NCBI GenBank assembly: GCA_000818945.1
Contig: KN805432.1
Location: forward strand, 110,132-174,131
DNA: 64,000 nucleotides
Direction of reading: 5' to 3'
DNA from: Schizochytrium sp. CCTCC M209059
Lineage: Eukaryota > Sar > Bigyra > Thraustochytrida > Thraustochytriidae
The notes below the pieces were generated by a model. That model did no database searches. It was not told the origin of the DNA and saw nothing but the letters and a program-made list of their open reading frames with translations. Shown here in pieces: positions 48,913-59,000 of the stretch. Positions within the stretch are counted from its first letter, which is position 1, and the number at the start of each line of letters is the position of its first letter. The position numbers and the translations under genes are program-made.

Positions 48913-51900
48913 TCACTTCTTTGAGCGCTTGTGCTTGGAGTGCGAAGAGCGCTGGAACTTGCGTCCGCTATCGCCGGTGCTCTTGCGCGCCTTCTTGGCA
49001 GCTTTGGGGGTTTCCGAGGTCTCTTCACTTGCAGCAGGTCGCTTGACTTTGACGCTCACGATTCCATGATTGCCAATGCCGTTCTTGGTCGCCAGAGCGA
49101 GATCAGCGTCATCGCCCTTGATGGCATACTTTTCGAGATCGAGCAGCTTGATTGCTTCGTCTTGGGCCGTAGAGGACATCTTCTTAAGGGTCTTGGTACC
49201 TTCTTGAGACTGTTCGGCAGACATGGACGCTGCGATGGGCTGCATTGCCTTGCCCGAACGAATGCGGGACTGCAGGTCCAGAGCGGACTGCATACCCTCG
49301 TCTTGGTCCACTTCGGACTCAATCTGGCGCTTCTGAACGTCATCAAGAGCGCCGTGAAGCTTGCGCACCGACTTGTTAAAAAGCGCGAGCAGTTGAGAGC
49401 CCGGCATGTCGTACTCGGAGCCAAGGTTGTCAACACTCTTGCGCTGAAGACCCATGCCGAGGAGGATAGCGCGTTGCAGAAACGAGAGACTCATGGAGCT
49501 CGGCAGGCGGTCCTCAAAGAAGATGCGCGCAACATCCGGCAAGAGGTCTGTGATGAGGTGAAAGTCGACCAAGTTGCGGCTGTAGGCGTCAAGACGACGG
49601 ATATCGTGCGGGGAAAGAAGGACCTGCAGGTCGCGGGCGGAGATCTGCTTGGTGGTGTCCGCGACCTCGCGACCAGCATCCATGTCGGCAGCCGACACAC
49701 CCGAGCCCTTCATGGCTGTACTGACAATGCTGAGTGAGAGCGACGAGTCGAGCTTGCGAAAAGGTCCGGAAAGAAGATTGATGTACCTGCGCGCGAAGTC
49801 CTTGCAAAAACTGTGTATTAACAAGAGCATAGAGTTAGTTTCAAGTTCGACAGGAGATTAAAGAAAACATGCGAACAAGTTCACTTCGATGTTGTCGCTG
49901 TTGCCCGTACGATCTGTCTCGGACGCATCTGACCCAGCAAGAGGGGAGCAACTCGCGCCTCGCCAGCCTATATGACGCCCGATGTAGCAACTATTATGGC
50001 GGGAGGAGGGTCGACGCGAGCAAGTAAAGGTCGGCAGGACCCATAATGGGCGCACCGCGGCAAGCTTGCGCCGCCTACACTCACAAAGTGAGCGTGACAT
50101 AAGCCTTATATCCCTCCTTTGAACCCGCGTGCGTCCTCTTGCGCATGTCAAGATCACAGCACTTGGGAGAACGAGAACAAGTCAAAACGTACCTATCTTC
50201 CCAGTGAGCCTCGGTGCCGTCGGCGAGATCGCTCGTATCTAGCGGGTTAATGACGATGTTGGTGAACTCGCCCGTGAGATCGTTGGCAGTCTGTCGAAGG
50301 TAGACGGGACGAAACCCGGTCGTACTCCAAAAGGAAAAGAGCGAGGGCGTGAGGCCGTAGGAGACCGACATGTAATGCAGTCGCGGAGGGTGCAGATCCG
50401 CAACATCGACGAGAAGGGGCTGAAGAGCTTTGCGTGGGCGAATCTTCTCCTTGAGAAGGTTCGTGTCCGTCTTTTCGAGGAGTTCGACGCGCTCAAAGCC
50501 GTCATCCTCGGGGGTGTCGTCGCCAACGAGCTCACCCTGGTAGAAACGGCGCAAGAGCTCCATGGCGCGCTTTCCGTAGCCCATACGAGTAGCGCTGGGA
50601 TGCGATGCGATGCGAACGACGCGCGCGCCATCGAGGCGAGCAAAATCGTTGTCTTGGAACTGCTGCGAGATGGTCCAGGGAACGAGATCACCACTGGCGC
50701 GGTTGCCATGTTTAAGTTGCGCCTCTACGTGCTTGCGCGAGATGCCTCCCTCGAGGGCAATCTGCACCGCACAAAGAATGTCGGGGAGCTGATCTTTGGG
50801 CTTGCTGTCGTTAGCATCCTTCTTTTTGCTCTTCTTCTTTTTCTTTTTCTTCTTTTCCCCTTGGTCCTCATCATCGCCTTCGCCGTCGCTGTCGTCATCG
50901 TCGTCGCTGTCATCATCGCTGTCGTCTTCGTCATCCTTTTGCGGTCCAAGAAGGACAAAGAGGCGATGTGCAGGGGCATCCGAGAGAAGCTGAAGATCGT
51001 TGGGGCTGTTCTTGTAGTGCGAGGCGACAAAGAGAGACCAGATGCGCTGCAAGAGCGCCTCGCTGACGGCATGGTGCGAAAAGAGCGTATCGCGGTCCAC
51101 AGCAAAGAGGGAGCAGCTGTCCGGATGGGGCGTGCCATTACGGAGAACCTGCGCCATGTTGGTGGCCTCGAGACAGAGCGTATGGTTGAGCCACGACTCG
51201 ACGGGGTCGGCGTTGGCGTAACGAATGGGCTCCTTGAGCTCGATTTCGCGCAATGTGCGTGATGTCGCGCTGGTGTTGGCGCTCTCCTTGGCGGCAGCCG
51301 CAGTTGCGTTTGCGGCGTCCTTGTCACCCTTGCGATACATGAACTCGTTGGTCCGCCAGCCCTGAGCAGCGCTCTTCGCGCGAGCAGAGGAGACGCGAAG
51401 CTGGTTGATAAGCTTGACCGAGAGCGAGCGGCCCGTGCCCTCGTAGCCGTCAATGGTGGAGCTCATAAAGACGAGGTAAGGACCAATGAGGCTGCGCACG
51501 AGAGGAAGCGGGATGGCCGCGGCCTCGTCGACGACGACGAGCTCGGCTTGGGCAAGCTTGGCGCTGTCGTGGGGGTCAATGTACTGAATGGTCTGACGAT
51601 GCTCGTGAAAGATGTTGACGCGGACTACAGCCTTGTTAAAGTCCGGATTCGTGGATTGAATGATCTCGTAGTCGATGTGCTCCTTGTAGGCAATGGCGTC
51701 GAGACCCTTGAAGAGGAACTCAAAGACAGTCTTGAGGTTCTCCGGGCTGGGGGATGTGACAAAGACGTTGCTGTAGCCAAAAGCAATGGCAGAAGCAAGG
51801 CCAAGGCCCAGTGCGGCAGATTTTCCGCGGCCACGTCCAGCCGTGAGCGTGACGGTGGAAGCAAGGCTTTTGTCGGCAACGGACTCGATAAAGGTGAGGA

Positions 51901-52705
51901 TGGCTTGCGCCTGGTCCACTGTGCGCGCCAGAGAGACGAGGTTGCTCGCGGGCTGAGTGCCAGCGAGACTCTCCTTGAGGTTTGCGAGCTGCAGGGCGCT
52001 CTCGCTCTGCGCGGATGACGGGTCAGCGTCACCCAAGTTCGGGCCCTCGACGGGCTCGATCGAGCGAATGTGCTTGGAGATGGGTAGAATGTTGAGCTCA
52101 TCGTCCATGACAACGCAGGCTTTGCAAGAGGCCAAAGAGAGGATGAAGCGTTCGTTGAAGCGCGGCTTGACCATGTTGTATGCCTCGGTACGGAAGCGCG
52201 CGTGCACATCCATGGACATGGTGTACAGCTGGCGCAAGGAGTCGAGGCGCTTGAGCAAAAGGACGACGACGCCACCACCCTCGACAGTCTCTACGGTGCG
52301 CGCAAGCAGGTTGGGAGTGAGGGCCTCAAAGTCTTGGAGGACGCACATACCAAAGGTTTGGCCGAGGACCTTGTCCGAGTCGCGGTAGTAGCGCCACTGA
52401 ATGTTGGTGGAGGCCATGAAGAGCTCGAAAGGATCATCTCGCTCAGGATCGTAGAGGCCACGCTGGACTTGCTTTTTAATCTGGCGCATGCGCTTCTTCT
52501 TGTGGGTCGAGAACCCGAGGTCCTTTTTGTAGCACCATAGCACCGAAGGTCTCGCCTTGACCTGCAGCTTGCTGAGGATATAGTGGATGTTCACGACCTG
52601 GTCCTTGCCACCATCGCCCACGAGAACGACCAGCGACCGGTGCCTCTTTTTGACGCCGTTCTCCAGCAGGGTGCGGAGGCGCTCGTCCACCTTCTTGCGC
52701 ACCAT
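48913..52705 (-). CDS. NAT10: RNA cytidine acetyltransferase NAT10/Kre33, two exons
   Basis: Exons 52705-50193 and 49810-48913 give 1136 residues. NAT10/Kre33 makes N4-acetylcytidine in 18S rRNA and tRNA and works in the nucleolus in small-subunit biogenesis. The N terminus is the DUF1726 type (RSLVVLVGDGGKDQVVN). The helicase-like module has Walker A AGRGRGKSAALGLGLA at about residue 294 and VVDEAAAIPLPLV at about 395. The GNAT domain follows (RVVRIASHPSATRMGYGKRAMELL). The exon junction joins HWED to SFCKDFARRYI through a split AGT codon, matching the family sequence. Exon 2 holds the tRNA-binding region (DAYSRNLVDFHLI, LQRAILLGMGLQRKSV) and a Lys-rich tail. An acidic Asp/Lys tract (about 590-630) is unusually long. 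Left unspliced, exon 1 would end after about 36 foreign residues. Confidence 0.95.
49811..50192 (-). other. Spliceosomal intron (382 nt) in NAT10
   Basis: Donor AG|GTACGTTTT at 50192, acceptor TACACAG ending at 49811, and a branch-like AACTAAC at 49840-49834, about 24 bases from the acceptor. Splicing recreates the conserved FxKDFxRR region of the family. Confidence 0.92.
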
Positions 52706-53412
52706 CCTGCCCTACTTGTCGCCCCCGGCGCGCTCAAAGGTCCGCTGCCTCGCGCGCGCGCGTTCTTCGTGTCTGGTCTGGGTCTTCTCCGGGTCTCGGG
52801 TCTGAGGTCCAACCAACCAGGGACGGGCGTGTTCCCGTTGTTCCCGCGACCTGGTCCTACTACATCATGCCATGATTCGATGATGTACGTACTATACCTA
52901 GGCTAGTCTACAACAACCTGCCTGAAACAACCTTGATGAAGGCGTTCGTTCCAATCGGTCGAGGGTCCTTTGCAATTCCGATGCCGGGACTCAGTCAAAT
53001 GCATGTTTTGGTCATCTCATGCAGGCAGAGTGAACGTTTTCGTGCTTGTCACTACTTTGTGACTTGACTTGAAAGGCGTGCAATCGGCGGCCAAATATGG
53101 AGCAAGCCGATGAAAATAAACAAACAACGACGGAGCAAACAAAAAAACAAACGAGGATACTAGAATTGTGATGAAGAAAAGGTAAGAGATCAGTGTTTAG
53201 AATTGCATAGGTTGCAGAAGTAGTAGTAATAATGGTAGTCAGAAAAAGTAACGAAAAAACAATTGCTGGAGAAGCGCGCAGATAGCGGAAACATGCTTGC
53301 GCCCCCAAACGAGTGGACTTCGATAGAACAAAACAGCTTGACACATGTTGAAACAGGGAGAGGGGAGTCAGCCGCCGTGGAATGGAAAAGGGATGGGGAC
53401 GAAAAAGGAGGT
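52706..53412. other. Intergenic region upstream of NAT10 / downstream of TIR-MORN gene
   Basis: About 700 bases. It contains the NAT10 promoter, an 8-bp inverted repeat (52861-52868 and 52880-52887, loop 11) and AT-rich sequence near 53085-53260. No gene was recognised; several short frames are shadows. Confidence 0.55.
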
Positions 53413-54465
53413 CTACTTGGGGATCTTGAACCTTCCCACTCGCACAGGTTTCTTTGAGGATAGACGACGGGAAAGCGATTGGCGCAAGCTCTTGCCAGTC
53501 GACGTCGTGCTTTTAGATCCCGCGGTCGACATTGACAATGCAGTGCTTCGAGCCGAGTCCGAGTCCACTGGGTCGCCCTCGCCCCCGTAGTAGCCAATAA
53601 CGTTGATGAGGTCGCCGTCCTCGTATTCGACGTCGCGCAAAGGTTGGCCCTCTTCGTCGTATTCGGTGCCTCGTCCGTCACGAACGCCACCTGCGTACTC
53701 GCCTTGGTACTTGAGTGAACCGTCGACACGGAAAGAGCTGCCAGGTCCTTCGCGACGATCGTATCGAAAGTGGCCTTCGAATCGAGCTCCTGAAGAATAG
53801 TAATAGGTACCGGCCCCACAAAAGTAGTCTTCGGAGAACTCGCCCTCGTAGCGGTCTTTGTTGCGGTAAAAGTAGGTTCCGTGGCCGTGCATCTTGTTAA
53901 AGAGCAGGGTGCCCACATATTTGATGTCGCCGTTGGGGTAATAAAGCGTGCGCTCGGTTTCCTCCCAGTCGACGGGATTTTCAATGAAGCTCTGCTTTGC
54001 GCGAGCGCGACGCGCCTTGCCGGTGCTCACCATCTCCTTGTGCTCTTCGTATACTTGGATGAGCTCTTCGATATCATAGCCGTCGGTGGTGAAGTCAAGA
54101 ACGACACTTTCGTCTCTGATTTCATGAATGTAGTCGTTCAATTCGCCTTCGAGAACCTCTGGGTCGAGGAGCACCATGATGATGCTCGAGGAGTCGAAGA
54201 CTTTGTGCGCGTGCGCCCACTCACGTCGGCACCAGCTTGGCTTGGTGATTTCAGGGCTTTGTAGCTGGCGGAGATACTTGGCGGTGATGAAGCAGACGAC
54301 CATCTCGCTCACATCCATGTTCCCCTTCATGACTTCAGAGATGTCGCCCGCGATGCGCGTCTCTTCAAAATATGTGTCGACACCCTTCATCTCGAGCTCC
54401 GTGTTAATGGCGTCGACGCGGCCAAGGGTCTCCTCCTCCCAGTCGTAGCTGAGGAAGAGCGACAT
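53413..54465 (-). CDS. TIR domain - MORN repeat fusion protein
   Basis: A 350-residue protein with no signal peptide or membrane helix. Residues 1-145 form a TIR domain: box 1 LFLSYDWEEE, GVDTYFEETRIAGDI (loop and BB region), MDVSEMVVCFITAKYL and box WCRREWAHA, with Glu82 in the position of the catalytic Glu of NADase TIRs. Residues 183-273 form four MORN repeats spaced by 23 residues (YVGTLLFNKMHGHGTYFYRN, YEGEFSEDYFCGAGTYYY, FEGHFRYDRREGPGSSF, YQGEYAGGVRDGRGTEY). A Ser/Thr-rich basic tail follows. TIR domains either signal by self-assembly or cleave NAD+; MORN repeats bind membranes or proteins. The pairing is not one I recognise from well-studied proteins, and the function is unknown. The start is the ATG at 54465, which gives a complete TIR. 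Confidence 0.88.
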   Translation of the reverse strand: MSLFLSYDWEEETLGRVDAINTELEMKGVDTYFEETRIAGDISEVMKGNMDVSEMVVCFITAKYLRQLQSPEITKPSWCRREWAHAHKVFDSSSIIMVLLDPEVLEGELNDYIHEIRDESVVLDFTTDGYDIEELIQVYEEHKEMVSTGKARRARAKQSFIENPVDWEETERTLYYPNGDIKYVGTLLFNKMHGHGTYFYRNKDRYEGEFSEDYFCGAGTYYYSSGARFEGHFRYDRREGPGSSFRVDGSLKYQGEYAGGVRDGRGTEYDEEGQPLRDVEYEDGDLINVIGYYGGEGDPVDSDSARSTALSMSTAGSKSTTSTGKSLRQSLSRRLSSKKPVRVGRFKIPK

Positions 54466-54947
54466 TGTTCCGCGGCGGCAGCCTCTGCTCTGCCTCGATT
54501 CGCTCGAAAAGTGCCGGCTTGGTCAGCCGCGACGGCCCGGTGCGTCCAGCTCGCCCTCGTCGCGTAGCGTAGCTCTTCCTTTCCCCTCTGCTCTTGTTTC
54601 GCCACCTTTTTTTCCGCGGCCCGCTCTTGGCGCTTTTAGCGACCGGCGCGACCTCGCTCCTCACTCGCGTGCGGATGCTCGCCGCCGCCGCTACCGCTAC
54701 GCGCCAGACGTTGCGCTTGTGCAGGTTGGTCGGTGCAGGCGGCGCGTCCCGACCGCGCTCTTCTCGTTTGTTGAAGCGTGAAATGCCTTGCACGCAAGTC
54801 GTCGCGCCTTGCTTGCCAAGCCCGCTCTCGCTGCTCGTCCTCGCGCGCGTCGCGCGTCCGCCGCGCCAGCCTCGCTCGCTCGCTCGCTCCTCTCCTCTCC
54901 GCGCCGCGCCCTGCCCTGCCGTGCCGTGCGCGTTCCGCTTGTGTTTG

Positions 54948-55002
54948 GATTTTGATTTTGGTTTTGGTTTTGGTTTTGGTTTTGGTTTTGGGTTTGGGTT
55001 TG
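54948..55002 (+). repeat. Hexanucleotide repeat (TTTTGG)n ending in TTTGGG
   Basis: Variant copies (TTTGGA, TTTTGA) lead into five or six TTTTGG units, then two TTTGGG units. It lies about 480-540 bases upstream of the TIR-MORN start. The G-rich strand is opposite to the coding strand. Confidence 0.93.
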
Positions 55003-55240
55003 CTGCTCCTGCACGTGCTGCGCGGACGACTTGCCAGCCGTAGCAGCCAGCTGCGATGAGAGAAGCCGCGATGAGATAGATACGCGCGGCACACCCGCCC
55101 GCCCGCGAGAACCGGCCGGCGCGGCGCCGCAAAATCGAGGCGGCGCGGCCGGACTCCGCTCGCCTCGAGCCTCGTCGCGGCCGGCCGGGCGGCTCGAGGC
55201 GCCTGGCCGGAGGGAGAAGAAGGCCAAGACGAGCTCGCAG

Positions 55241-55335
55241 AGAAAGAAAGAAAGGAAAGAAAGGAAAGAAAGGAAGGGAGAAAGGGAGAAAGGGAGAAAG
55301 GGAGAAAGGGAGAAAGGGAGGAAGGGAGGAAGAAG
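55241..55335. repeat. Purine repeat (GAAAG/GGAAA, then GGGAGAAA)n
   Basis: First units of AAAG/GAAAG/GGAAAGAAA, then five or six AGGGAGAA-type units and a GGAAG tail. Pure purine on the plus strand. Confidence 0.93.
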
Positions 55336-55479
55336 AGGCCGCGGCAGCGGTTCTCCTTTTCCGGGCCTTGGAAGAGCGGCGCGAGACTTGCGTAGCTGTG
55401 GACGCTGCGGGCGCCTGGGCCCCCGCAGCGAGCCTGCGGAAGCCGGGGCCTGACTGAGACTGGGCCGCGCCAGTGGCGG

Positions 55480-55499
55480 CCCCGCCTACGAAAGCGGGG
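55480..55499 (+). other. Small GC hairpin
   Basis: CCCCGC and GCGGGG pair perfectly around an 8-base loop (CTACGAAA). It lies in a G-rich stretch between genes and no role is known. Confidence 0.5.
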
Positions 55500-56254
55500 T
55501 ATCGAAGGATACGTGCGGGCCACCCCCCGCGTTGCGGAGATTGGGAGAGCGAGTGCTTTGGGAGAAGCAGGGGAGCCGCGGTTGATATCGGGGAACCGGG
55601 GGGGTAAGGGAGAAGTAAAAAGGGGGGGAGAACCGCCCTCGTCGGGGACCGCACACCTAGCAGCCGGACGCAGGTGGGTCCTACTGTTTAGCGTAGTGAG
55701 CGCGTACGGCGACGCGTAGATGCGGGGGATTGGGCTAGCGGGCGGTAGGTAATTGCTAGAGGCTGCCGGGTTCTGGCGACCTTCAAGGTGCGCGGCCTTT
55801 TTCCAAAGCCACGCAACACGCACGAGAAGACGTTATCGTGATACTAACCTTGACGAAAATACGAAGAGAATGCATCTTTGGAGCAGCCAACAGTCAGACG
55901 CCGCGCTGCAGAGTACCAACGCTTCGTTGGCTTGCTCTAAAGGCGCGTTGGGACTGGCTGCAAATCTTGGCGAGCACCCCGAGGAAGCCGGGACAGGGAA
56001 CCGATGACAACGCGGAGAACGACAATAAAAAGCGCAGCTTGAAGGTTCCCTTTTGCTGATTCCAGGTTCTCGTCAGTATCAATGATGATAGGATAACAGG
56101 AGAACCCGAGCGTTTGACCCGGCCAAGGCAAAGTGGTAATGCAGGGGAGAAGTTGGGAGAGACAGAATGTAGTATGCTTAGCGCAAGAGGAGGAGATCTA
56201 CTTTAAGGGAACACAGATGCAGCATGGATTGCGGAAATGACACAACGAGCTAGT

Positions 56255-57334
56255 CTAGTACACAGGGCGTGCCTCGGCAACGTCCCCTGCAACGTAGACA
56301 ACGGGGCCATCTGGATCGCGACGCGTCGAAGAGCGCGTTGGCAGCACCTGCTTGTCACGAAGGTATTTGGGCTTGTGCATACGCTCGCTGCGGAAAAAGA
56401 GATAGAAAAGGAAGGCGGAAAACGCGCAGAGAGCGTGCCACAAGGCGTGGAACTGAAAAGCACCGTCTGGTTCGCAGTACAAAAGTGAGACACCGAGCTG
56501 GCGCATGCCATAGCCAGCGAAAAGCAAAATCACCGCGACGAAAAAGTAGCGCCACCCGCGGAAGAAGAGGCGGTGGTCCTTGCCACGGCGCAGACGTGTC
56601 CGACGAAAGACGGCCGTAAAAATGAAGATACCGATGGCCGCAAGCTGGCCAAGCATAAGCTCGAGTGTGCTGATGGAGTACTTGTAGTACGTCATGAGGT
56701 AGCTGAGACCAAAGGTAACGACGAAGAGAACGAAGCGGAACATGATGATGCCGCTACGTTTGCCGTCCGGGTCCAAGTTGAGTTGAAAAGCGCCTGCCAT
56801 GATGACGTTGAGAAGAATGAAGATGGCGCCGACGTCCAATTGCTGTGTGAAGCGCGTGTTGTGCGCGTGGAATGCAAAAGAGAAGATGCCCATGGTGAGA
56901 AGGGCCCCGCCGAACATGAAGCTGTAGATGGGGCAGAGGATGGCATGGTTTTCGACGTGATACGGCGCGTCGGTCGGCGCCGCAAGAATGGACTTGATGC
57001 GCACCATGTCAGCCAGGCCGCAGAGTAAGACGAGGAGTCCCAAAGCGCAAAAGACAAGGTTCGACACTGCATTTGCGTGTTGCTGCATGAAGGCGCCATA
57101 GTTGTATGTCTCACAGTACTCGCTGTCGTGGGTGGGCCGGGGTTCGCCCCAAAAGTCGCTCGTCCAGGCGTTCGCGGTGCACTCGGCCGAGACCTGGCAG
57201 CTTTCCAGCCACCACGTCGCGGCGCCGGAGCTGGCGGCCACGGCCGCATAGGCGAGCCATGTTCCCGTGCTCGTGAACGGCCACGCTACGCGCGACGGCA
57301 GCACGTCCTCGCTTGTCCTCACCAGGAAAGGCAT
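56255..57334 (-). CDS. CREST-superfamily membrane protein, alkaline-ceramidase-like
   Basis: A 359-residue protein with about seven transmembrane helices. It carries the metal-hydrolase signature of the CREST superfamily: Glu75 in YCETY with Ser91-Asn92 (HANAVSNLVF), Ser152-x3-His156 (FSFAFHAHN) with Asp167 (QQLDVGA), and His296-x3-His300 (HALWH). This arrangement matches alkaline ceramidases, in which the histidines and Asp bind zinc. The likely role is hydrolysis of ceramide or a related lipid amide in an internal membrane. A lumenal loop with three Cys (about 46-75) and a basic C-terminal tail (RSERMHKPKYLRD) are present. The start is the ATG at 57334. The substrate is inferred. Confidence 0.85.
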   Translation of the reverse strand: MPFLVRTSEDVLPSRVAWPFTSTGTWLAYAAVAASSGAATWWLESCQVSAECTANAWTSDFWGEPRPTHDSEYCETYNYGAFMQQHANAVSNLVFCALGLLVLLCGLADMVRIKSILAAPTDAPYHVENHAILCPIYSFMFGGALLTMGIFSFAFHAHNTRFTQQLDVGAIFILLNVIMAGAFQLNLDPDGKRSGIIMFRFVLFVVTFGLSYLMTYYKYSISTLELMLGQLAAIGIFIFTAVFRRTRLRRGKDHRLFFRGWRYFFVAVILLFAGYGMRQLGVSLLYCEPDGAFQFHALWHALCAFSAFLFYLFFRSERMHKPKYLRDKQVLPTRSSTRRDPDGPVVYVAGDVAEARPVY

Positions 57335-57479
57335 CTCTCACCTCGACCTCACGGCACGGAGCCCTGTTTCTCCCTCCCTGTCGCTGCGTGCCTGCCTGCC
57401 TGCACGTGCTCTCCTCGCCGCGTTGCCGGTCTGCTCTGCGCACGTCCGCGTGCAAGACGCGCGTGTGCGTCGGTGGCGC

Positions 57480-57503
57480 GGCCTGCCTGCCTGCCTGCCT
57501 GCC
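57480..57503. repeat. Tetranucleotide repeat (GCCT)n
   Basis: Five or six GCCT units, about 150 bases upstream of the ceramidase-like start. Confidence 0.88.
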
Positions 57504-57657
57504 GACGGTGGACCTTCCTCTCCGCCCTGCAAGCTGGCTCGTGCCTCCTGTTGCTGTTTTGCCTGACGCAAAGTGGGCCGCGCACGTGCTCTTGCTGCTT
57601 ATACTATGCAGAGGCCGCACGTGTGCACCCGGCACGACTTGAAGGTCTCTGTCTCGG

Positions 57658-57777
57658 ACAAACAAACAAACAAACAAGACAAATAAACAAACAAACAAAT
57701 AAATAAACAAACAAACAAAACGAACAAACAAAATAAACAAACAAACAAACAAAACAAACAAAACAAATAAACAAACA
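57658..57777. repeat. (AAAC)n / (AAAT)n tract
   Basis: About 120 bases of ACAA/AAAC units with AAAT and single-base interruptions. It lies about 320-445 bases upstream of the ceramidase-like start. Confidence 0.97.
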
Positions 57778-59000
57778 GAGAGTGTGCAGCCGGCCCGTCA
57801 TGCAGTATAGACGCGAGACAGAACCTATTTTCGGACTCGGAAGGTATGGACGAACACGGCACGGAAGCCAGCGTACGCTGGGTACCCCGGGGTGGTATGA
57901 CGTAACGTAGCTGGGCCGCAGGACTTGGAGATTGACGTCTTGCCAGCAGTGCAGAATGCAGTAATGTACTACATCGAGCCATGGTGGAGACCGTGCGCAC
58001 GCACGCCACTTACGTCCAGCCTCAGCTGAGGGCGGCGTCGGTGCGCCTGTACCAGACGGGGAGCTAGCAGGCGTGTAGCAGTGGGATGAAGAGAACCTGT
58101 GGCAGCCGAGGTCACTATTCCATGGATCAAGCGTCTCGGGGCCGGTTAAGTTCAGGCAATCTTCGAGCGTGAGGACGCGCTCGGAGTATGTAAACCTCGG
58201 TCGGGAAGAGGGAAAGCTTCTCGCTGTCGTGCAGAGAACACGATATATGTGGTTCGGCAGCGACGTGGGGCACCTTGCTTTCCCTGTTCCCGCGCGAGAA
58301 CGGATGAGCAAAGTTCGTGGAAGCGAAAGTGCTGCGCTGGCTTCCGATGAAGCCGGTGCCGAAGCCGTGTCGCCCCACCCCAACCAAGTCTTTAGTGGCA
58401 CGATCGTCTCGAGCAACTAGATCCGCATTTTTATCCAAGCTCTTTCGTCGGAACTCGCCGACGACGCTGTCCTCGACAGAACTGACCTCAGCTTCGACGC
58501 TTTCTTTATCACTTCAGTCGCTCTCTGCTTCATGTATTCGGTTTCGCTTGTGTTGTTTCAAGTTCTCAACATGACTCTCAACAAGGTTTCGGCATCGGCC
58601 GTTGATGATTTCAACAATGTATGGTTTGAGTTATCGCTTCCAGCTCAACCTCTTTGCATTCAAGTTTTACATTTTCTGCTTCGATCTTGCATCATTTCTA
58701 TTGTTCTTCATACCAGTACTACGATTGTAAGAAAACGATTTCAAAAAAAGATAATTCTGTGTGAGTGAACAAAAGAAATTAGCTCTTTGTCGTGCGCGAC
58801 TCAATGTCACGGCCTGCAAAGATGAAAGACCAGCTACACAAGCTCACCCCTTCGTGGGCGCTGTGCTGCGTGCACTGCTGCAAGAAAAAGCATGATACGT
58901 ACTTGAACATAAAGCGAAGCGAGCGTCGAAACATGGAGCCGAGCGTGACGGCAAGGCATGCCACATCTGACGCAATCGCGCGTGCCAACGGAGTTGTTGG

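Larger units (their letters stand above)
54466..56254. other. Long intergenic region before the TIR-MORN gene
   Basis: About 1.8 kb. It holds a G/T repeat and a purine repeat, a GC-rich stretch with short hairpins (about 55470-55770) and AT-richer sequence toward 56254. Open frames on both strands are repeat-driven. It includes the TIR-MORN promoter and the 3' region of the ceramidase-like gene. Confidence 0.55.
57335..59000. other. Intergenic region, ceramidase-like / NIPA
   Basis: About 1.67 kb. It contains a GCCT repeat, a 120-base AAAC/AAAT tract and CRE-like TGACGT at two places (near 57898 and 57933). Both neighbours are on the minus strand, so this holds the ceramidase promoter and the NIPA 3' region. 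Long minus-strand frames across the AAAC tract are repeat artefacts. Confidence 0.55.

Noticed and set aside
53190..53984. Minus-strand frame overlapping the TIR-MORN gene
   Set aside because: A shadow in another frame of the MORN region, with no domain of its own.
55842..55848. TACTAAC on the plus strand, possible intron
   Set aside because: Neighbouring genes are on the minus strand and no plus-strand exons were found.
57604..58416. Minus-strand frame of 270 codons
   Set aside because: Its C-terminal half is Cys/Leu/Phe/Val repeats from the AAAC tract, and the rest has no domain.
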